NCBI GenBank assembly: GCA_047495785.1
Contig: JBLDXI010000055.1
Span: forward strand, 434,001 to 498,000
Length of the DNA stretch: 64,000 nucleotides
Origin: Lepidodermella squamata
Taxonomy: Eukaryota; Gastrotricha
Reading direction: 5' to 3'
Shown here: piece by piece, positions 57,616-64,000 of the stretch
Numbering within the stretch: position 1 is the stretch's first letter
Layout of the letters: every line of letters starts with the position of its first letter
Translations under genes and position numbers: made by a program
Notes under the pieces: model-generated
The model's input: the letters and a program-made list of their open reading frames with translations, nothing else
What the model was told of the DNA's origin: nothing
The model's database searches: none

Positions 57616-60497
57616 CTACTGGATACGCGCAAGTCGGAGCCGGTCGACGTTGCGCTCGAGCTTGGCTTGGATGCGTCCCCTAGCGCCCGGGGTGTCGATA
57701 GCGAGGCCAAGTTTGAGGAGGCGATCGTTTTCGGAAACCAGTTCGGCAATTTTCTGCTCGGCTCTCACGCCGAGCACGTGCGACGACTGGTTGGCGGCGA
57801 ACAGCTCCGTCACCGTCGACGAGTTATTGACGGCCTGAATCAGCTCGACGAGCATCATCGGCGTGATGTAGTTCGACTCGACGTTGATCGACGTCAACGC
57901 CGTTTTCTTGTTGTCTTGCAACGCGTCGATCAACTGCCGGGCGCCCGTGTCGGTCAGCCCAGTGTTCGACATGGACAGTTTGCGCAGGGTCGAGTTCTCG
58001 CGAAGCGCGCCAAATAACCGGCGCACGTCCTCCGAACCCACTCTGATGTTGTTAAAGTTAACCTCGAGAAATTTGGCGTCATTCACTTCGATTCGCTTAA
58101 TCGCGTCGTTCACGTCCGTCTCGTTCGGCGGCTCGTCAGCAACCGGTTTGTAACGTGTCGCCTTCGCAACGGAGTTGAAGCCGCCGAAATGCTGGCCGTC
58201 GTCTCGAAGCGCGTGCTCGATCTGCTCGGCGGTTAGCAAGCTGTGGAAACCTAAAACGGCGGCCAAGTCAACTAGTTCCTCCTCGTTCGCCTTCTGCAAA
58301 ATGTCGTCGAACTCGGTGATGGTAATACCCATTTCGGCGTCGACTTCGAATTTCGGAGCCGGAACTGCCTTCGGTTGCCATCTGTAGGCGGCTATTAAAA
58401 ATAAAATAACACCTCAAGTAACGAAACTAAAAATAATTTATTGGAATAATTTTTGTGATCAGTGTTGGCAAAAAAGACGATCGGATGTGGGCTTGGTACC
58501 CATAATCAGCCTAAAACAAATATTGTAAAAAAAGTCTCTTGCTTGAGAAGAGATGGCTGGACAAATTTCTGTTTTCGGAATTTCAATTAAAATCAAATTT
58601 TATTTCGGCGACAGGTTTTTTTTGTTAAACGTTTGGAGTCTTTTATTTCGAGATGGCAGTATTCCATCTTATTGCTCTTTTTTTAGATCCAATTTTCAAT
58701 TTAGGTCATTTTTCAAAAAATTCACATCCATTTTTGAAGAAAATGGACAATCGCCGATCGACCTAATTAAATTTCCAAGACTGCGTGATTTGCAATTTTC
58801 TGCGTTATTGTACATATGGAAATCTGGTATTTATTTACAACGCCATTCTTTAATCGTGTTTTTGCCTCTCAATACAACATGCATCGAACAACACGTGCGC
58901 TGCTGCAGCGACGTCACGAATTGCAAACAACAGAATTGGTACGAAGTGCGAACACATGGTAATACTAGTAGTAGTAGTAGTCGTAGTAACATCGCCACTA
59001 CGAGCGGGTAATAACCCATGATGATATTGAACATCAACAGAGCAGCTCTTCGAGAGAACTATTCAGCATCAGTAATGCCAATGCAGAAAAAGAGATAGAA
59101 GCGCTCTGCTACGTATTTACATTATCACAACACGGCGCTGCAACCGGCGCTTCATGAGCGCACCTCAGCATAACCGGTTCGCCAACCCCACGCGGTTTTT
59201 GCAGCAGCAGAAGCAGCAACCTGGAAGCTTTAGGCATCTATACGCATGCACATTGCCCAATTACACAGCGAATCGCAGTCTGAATTCCTTATACGGCGAG
59301 CTGCAGCTATCTGGCCAACCCATCTATCTATTTACGCTTTGTGTTCGACGCTCATCGTACATCGTTTCTTGCCACAATGCTATACATTGTGAGACGAAAA
59401 TAGAGAGAGGAAATATAAGCCCCGAATAGAACGGAGTGGAGCGGCCGCAAGAGACTGTATTAGCATCCAGCAACGCTTTTTGCCCAGACGAGCCCTGGGA
59501 ACATATTATACACCACCGCTAAGCATAATACCAATATTAATAAATACGTCATGTTCTCTATGGGAATAAAAAGAAGAAAAGAACATAGACATATAGCGTT
59601 AAGATGATGCCTTACAACGCACAGTGGACAGGAGAACTATTGCGCTATTGCTTTTTCGCGGCTGGCTCTTCTATACATATTATTATCATTTCGCCTTCTG
59701 GCCGCAATTCGACTGTTATAACCAGCCCGCGCATATTACATCTACCACTGGCTATCGCTCGTGTTGAACAAGGGTATAAAGTGGAGGGGCAGAGAATACT
59801 GATGATGATGATGATGGCGACCTAGACCCACAACAAACATGAGAGTATCGTAAATACACTAGCGCTCTATTAAGGTGATACACTACTCAATAAAAACTGT
59901 AATATTTGTCCGCATCTCAAGCCGAGCGTGCAATGATGACAGCACGTAGCATGAAGATGGATAAACAAAAATAACGTCTTTCCGCCACACACATCAAATA
60001 GTAACGGGCCGAGAAATAAACACGCCAACAAGAAAACAATAGTGACTTACGCTCTTTTTTGACGAATGGAACAGTGTCCCAGTCCTTCTCCTGCTTCGCC
60101 TGGTCTTCAAGGAACTCGATAAGGCGACGCCGGCTGTAAGGGCCAGTCGGCTCTTTATCCACGTGATACACGCACCGCTCGGATGGAGGTAAGAAAGAAT
60201 CCTAAAAAAATACCCGATGAAATAACAGAAAATGGCGTAAAACAAGAAACAAACATCGGGATCGATACATTGATTTAGGGATTTAAGTTCTTCGTCTGAT
60301 AAACGGTTGAGCAGTTCCTCAATATTGATATCTTCGTATTCGGCGTATTTCCGGCGAAAGGCTTTAGTCATTTCAGTAGCCGCACTTGTCCCAGTTGAAG
60401 ATGTCATCGTCTTGTGGGTGTGGGTAGTTGTCGTCGTCCTAGTAACACCATCCTCCGTCGTGGTGTGAGTGGTGACAATCTCTCTTTCTTCGCTCAT
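57616..60497 (-). CDS. TMOD: Tropomodulin, 389 aa
   Basis: Three exons: 60255-60497, 60051-60201 and 57616-58391. Tropomodulin caps actin filament pointed ends together with tropomyosin, in sarcomeres and membrane skeletons. Exon 1 gives an N-terminal Thr-rich extension (residues 1-45, HTTTEDGVTRTTTTTHTH) and then the first tropomyosin-binding helix (KYAEYEDINIEELLNRLSDEEL). Exon 2 holds EPTGPYSRRRLIEFLEDQAK, the actin-binding site 1 / second helix region. Exon 3 carries the LRR cap: DLAAVLGFHSLL, YKPVADEPPNETDV, VNFNNIRVGSEDV, VESNYITPMMLVELI and GLAIDTPGARGRI. The Thr-rich head is not part of vertebrate tropomodulins. Intron 2 is 1.66 kb. Confidence 0.92.
58392..60050 (-). other. Long TMOD intron 2
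   Basis: 1659 nt with (TAG)n at 58968-58981 and (ATG)n at 59802-59817 microsatellites. Open frames inside (for example 59154-59429, +) look spurious. Confidence 0.5.
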
Positions 60498-62867
60498 CTT
60501 TTGTTGGCGTGGATAACTGAAGTGGATCGATTCGGAATTTAATCCATAACAAAAATTAAAATTATCCTATATAAGCAACGATAAAAATAACATTCTCATG
60601 AAACAAGCAGCGATAAACTGTCATTTTATCACGTTAATGACCCGGATGGCTAAGCATTAGCGACACGTGCAATTTAGAATGTTGTTTGTGAGCTAAGATT
60701 AACTATATGCTAACATCTGCATGGCTAATGTCATGCGAAATCCCCATTTTGCTGACCGCGGTAGGACATAAAATGTGAAGCGGTAGGCAAATAAGCAGGT
60801 GACTAACCATTTTGCGTCAAAACCACTCAAGAGAAAAAACGTGCAGTGGAAAAAGCAACCCATGGGGACTATTAACAATCATACGAAAATTTCTCAATGC
60901 AAAATCAAGAGTATAATAGAATGCAACACTAGCTAGTAAACAATTGATATAAACTTGAGTTCAATTATACACGACCGCTAAATTAGCTTATACACGGCGA
61001 GTGCGAGCTATTAGTCAACAATTGAGACAGTGACCATAAAAATGAACTCAGTTAAAAAAACAAAGCTTAAAAGAAATTGAACTGGCAGGCATTTTGGTAG
61101 AGAAATTCCACGAAAATCTCACGCGCATAGGTATCAACCTCGAAAAGTTACACGCAATAACCAACACAACTTTTGATGGATTTCAACCATAGATGATGGA
61201 AAGTTTGATATAATCGCTTGCCGATATATAAAAAACAGCTATTTCATGAAAATGACATTTTGAGTATGACATTGTATCATGGATCAGCTAATGCCGCTGG
61301 TAGCTAAGGGCTATTTGCGGGAGTATGGTAATTTATTTTGGGTTCAATATCTACTTCCGAATGCAATACGTCGAACTTTCTCAAAGCTAGCGTTGGTTTA
61401 TATCCCAGATCGGACAATGAAAATAAATTCCATGAGCAGGCTTCAATCCTAATTTCATTAGCATGTTGGTATTCGTCGCGCAACATTAACATGACGAGTC
61501 TATCTAGACTAAACTGGAAACAACGAGCGAAGGAAAGTCGAATTTAGATGTCAAATTCAAGTCAGTCACATGGTAAAGAAGAGAACGCAATGTTAGCAGA
61601 TGGGCTTTAATGTCGTATGCCGGTATGGTTGCAAATAGTGGATGCTATTTGCGGTAGGGTTAAAACTGACAACTGACTACTACACAGCAAACTCGTATCT
61701 AGACTTGAATAGAGGTGAGGTAAAGATGCGAAAGGCCCCGCGCCTTATAGCGATTAGGAAAACTAACGACTGAAGGCAGGAATCCAATTCAACCATTCTC
61801 TTCAAGTCATCACCGGCGATCAACATAGATGTGACGTATTAGCGAGGAGGTTCGCTTTTTTTGCTTGATTGGTCTACTTTATTTGTCCGTTGAAAAGGGA
61901 TACGATTGCAGAAGACAACCTAAAGAAACCTTCTCATTCGAGCATTTATGACAATCTATAATGAGCCTAAATGCATCTAGGCTTAACACCCATTCTTAAA
62001 GCTAAGCAGTAACATAATTAAATAGTACATCAGCATTTGTACCTTCATAGCCCTTTCAAGCTTGCATATAAATGATTAGCAGGTTATTACACATCGCTGT
62101 TAAAAATATATGGGGAGAGCAGCAGCAAATTTGAGTTCACGCTGAAGAGTAGGATGGAGGAGTAAATAGGGACAAACGAGTAGCAATCATTGAAAAATGA
62201 TTCCTTCATTCTTATAGATGAACAGAAGTGAAGTCAATCGCCAATCGACAACATAACTCTGCAACGATAAAGGCTCGGAGATCGGCAGCTTTATCAATCA
62301 ATATATCATTTAATTAAAATGTCCTTGCAGCATCAGGTATTCAGGTATCCTGTCGAAAACGCTGACCGCTGACGCTTGTTACCTTTGAAGCGCTTCAGAA
62401 TTGAGCAACGAACTTCGACAGGGAATGAAACGCTTACCCCTTCGCGTATGATGGCTCTAACCCTCCATTTTTTCAAAAGAAATTAGTGCTATATTAAAAA
62501 TATTACATTTTGTTTTAAAATATTTACTTTATTTGAACACTGTAAAATTCATTTTTAAAGTTGAATAACCGTGTTGACGAAGTTCAAATTTCCAAAATGG
62601 CGTCCGATGATCCCGCGGAAACTGTTGCACAGCGTTGCGATGTCCCCGTTGCTTTTTAGTTTAGCTCAACACATCGAGCTTTGTTTCTCTTTTAATGTTG
62701 CTTTAGATTTGGCTAGATCATTTAATCACATGTCCTACATGCCCCCTCTTAATTGTTTATCCCATGACTATGTCCTTCGTCCTTCTCTAACAACAATCAA
62801 TTAAGTATATTATTTTTGACGTCGTAGGTGATCGCTTTGTTTCGCTGTTATTAATTTGATACGTGCT
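60498..62867. promoter_or_regulatory. Head-to-head region between TMOD and the SPKK protein gene
   Basis: 2.4 kb between divergent genes. No coding sequence supported. A 20-codon mini-frame starts at 62598 in good context but ends at once. A plausible 5' UTR acceptor (CGTAG) sits at 62827. Confidence 0.4.
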
Positions 62868-63065
62868 ATGGGTCGTGCCAAGAAAGTCGAGAAGAAAACG
62901 GAAGCAGCTGCTGAGGCTGCCCCAGCTGCTGCTGCCGCGGCTCCCGCTCCGAAGAGTCCTGCCAAAGCGAAAGTAACAAAGAAAAAGGCGGCAAAGAAGA
63001 GTCCGAAGAAGGCCGGAGGTGGCAAGAAGAAGGCGAGTCCCAAGAAGGCTGCGAAGAAAAAGTGA
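62868..63065 (+). CDS. Small SPKK-type basic chromatin protein (H1-tail-like), 65 aa
   Basis: ATG at 62868 (MGRAKKVEKKTEAAAEAAP), stop at 63063-63065. The product is nearly all Lys, Ala, Pro, Ser and Gly: an Ala/Pro segment (17-31), then repeats of SPAKAKV, KKAAKKSPKKAGGGKKKASPKKAAKKK. SPKK motifs bind the DNA minor groove and are phosphorylated in histone H1 and sperm basic proteins. The globular winged-helix domain of H1 is missing, so this is like a free H1 tail: a protamine-like or HMG-type DNA compaction protein by composition. There is no histone stem-loop after the stop, so it would be polyadenylated. Family assignment is uncertain. Confidence 0.68.
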   Translation: MGRAKKVEKKTEAAAEAAPAAAAAAPAPKSPAKAKVTKKKAAKKSPKKAGGGKKKASPKKAAKKK

Positions 63066-63435
63066 AACTACAGCAACGTCTAACCCCAGTGTCAATCCCG
63101 GCAAACTTCGCTTGCCTCTTGTTTTTTCTTGACTACTTAGGCCTTACATTCCTTTACTTTCCGTGTCATCTCATTTGTAATAGTAATTCATGTTTTATCG
63201 ACTTGTTCGCCAACCTTGGCATGCTTTTATGACAGTTTTGGCACATCATCGCATCTGTCGATTGTTACTAGTCCTGTTGCCTTGATAAGTTGCCATTGTT
63301 GATGTTATTAAGCCGATGCTGTCGAGTAAACTAATCACTTGATACGAAGTTACTGACTTTTTCTGTTGGTGTATTTAGCGTCGTCTTATAATATGCATAT
63401 AACCATGGTTTGAAATCCTGCCGCCCGACCTGCAG
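63066..63435. other. Spacer before Bora
   Basis: 370 T-rich bases, 3' UTR of the basic protein gene plus the Bora promoter; the sequence just before the Bora ATG (TGCAG) could also be a 5' UTR splice acceptor. Confidence 0.45.
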
Positions 63436-64000
63436 ATGTCTGAGGAACGAAACAATTCGTTGCGGAAGTTTGCGCTATGGCGAAACTGTGTCACTCCTAA
63501 AAGGTAATAAATCCTGAACGTAATGGATCTTGTTAATGATGGCTTGAATTCCGTCGAAAATAAAGTTCGCGTAATAGAGGTTCACCTCAGACTCCGCTGA
63601 CTGGCGAAAATGCTGTGACCAACCCTTTTGCCAATCCGCATGAAAATTTGCATCAGCCTTTCTGCAGTCCTGAAACGTTCTATTCAGCTATATTTTCTTA
63701 TGAAGCGACGCATGACAGTCTGCAAGGAATATCAGAAGAGACGCCTTCAGGTTTGAACGAGAAACTTTGATCTGTTTGCTCTGAATTGATATTTAGACGT
63801 GGAGGCGAGTCCTAAGCAGCGCCGGTCCAACGTGCCACCGACCGCCAGTGGCATGATGTGGTCGCCGGAGCAACAAGCGTTACTATTCCCTGTCAACATT
63901 GATGATCGCGACGTAGCGCGTCAAGCAAGAGCAGAAGCTCGAGCTATTCTCATGTGCTCCTGTCAGTCATCCAATAAAATGCAGTTTTGTCACATACATG
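63436..64000 (+). CDS. BORA: Bora (protein aurora borealis), 5' part, truncated by window end
   Basis: Exons seen: 63436-63503, 63578-63750 and 63797 to beyond 64000. Bora binds Aurora A and lets it phosphorylate PLK1 for mitotic entry. The N-terminal signature is clear: TPLTGENAVTNPFANPHENLHQPFCSPETFY matches the Bora block TPxTP..NPFE(S)P..NLHEP..SPSVF, and MMWSPEQQALLFPVNIDDRDVARQ matches the [24 protein letters not shown] block (from memory of the human protein). Several Ser-Pro and Thr-Pro sites fit a Cdk1 substrate. Exon 3 runs open to the edge (ending CSCQSSNKM region), and any later exons are outside. An insert of ~25 residues separates the two blocks. Confidence 0.8.

Noticed and set aside
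62349-62425. 9-bp inverted repeat CCTGTCGAA/TTCGACAGG
   Set aside because: Long spacer and short arms; expected by chance in a window of this size.
62598-62660. Mini-frame beginning MASDDPAETV before the SPKK protein
   Set aside because: Stops after 20 codons and no in-phase donor links it convincingly to the downstream coding exon.

Overview
The window looks like a compact animal nuclear genome, most likely a small-genome ecdysozoan. Coding exons are split by many introns of about 50 nt with GT-AG ends, genes sit a few hundred bases apart on both strands, and the gene set is purely metazoan: DEG/ENaC channels, an SK potassium channel, dual oxidase, tropomodulin, ZP-domain proteins. The SAR1 protein reads more like arthropod-type SAR1 than vertebrate SAR1. 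A tardigrade or nematode-like genome would fit, but I cannot fix the phylum from the sequence alone.

Region 1 (1-12 kb) holds secreted and surface genes. The left edge is a non-LTR retrotransposon fragment followed by broken copies of a ZP-gene 3' end. A small secreted eight-cysteine peptide gene (two exons, 71 aa) follows, head-to-head with an intronless class C GPCR-like receptor. Two ZP-domain genes then face away from each other across 371 bp, and a second intronless class C GPCR-like receptor closes the block.

Region 2 (12.3-17.4 kb) is a tandem pair of DEG/ENaC channel genes with reconstructable exons. One copy has several introns that the other lacks. Region 3 (17.4-33 kb) holds an SK-type calcium-activated potassium channel with two candidate alternative first exons and a 1011-aa disordered, tyrosine-motif-rich protein that I do not recognise. 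Each has several kilobases of non-coding sequence upstream with CpG tracts and AT-rich runs.

Region 4 (33-50 kb) is a same-strand block: DUOX, an iPLA2-gamma-like patatin phospholipase, mitochondrial GatA/QRSL1, and the phosphoinositide phosphatase FIG4. GatA and FIG4 are only 86 bp apart. Two long FIG4 introns carry foreign relics: a MULE-type transposase and a cyclin E-like box.

Region 5 (50-64 kb) holds SAR1, pyridoxal kinase, an LRR-only tropomodulin paralogue, a full tropomodulin, a tiny SPKK-type basic protein resembling a histone H1 tail, and the first exons of Bora (the PLK1 activator), which runs off the right edge.

Exon boundaries were worked out by hand from splice signals, frame continuity and family alignment from memory. 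No transcript or database evidence was available.
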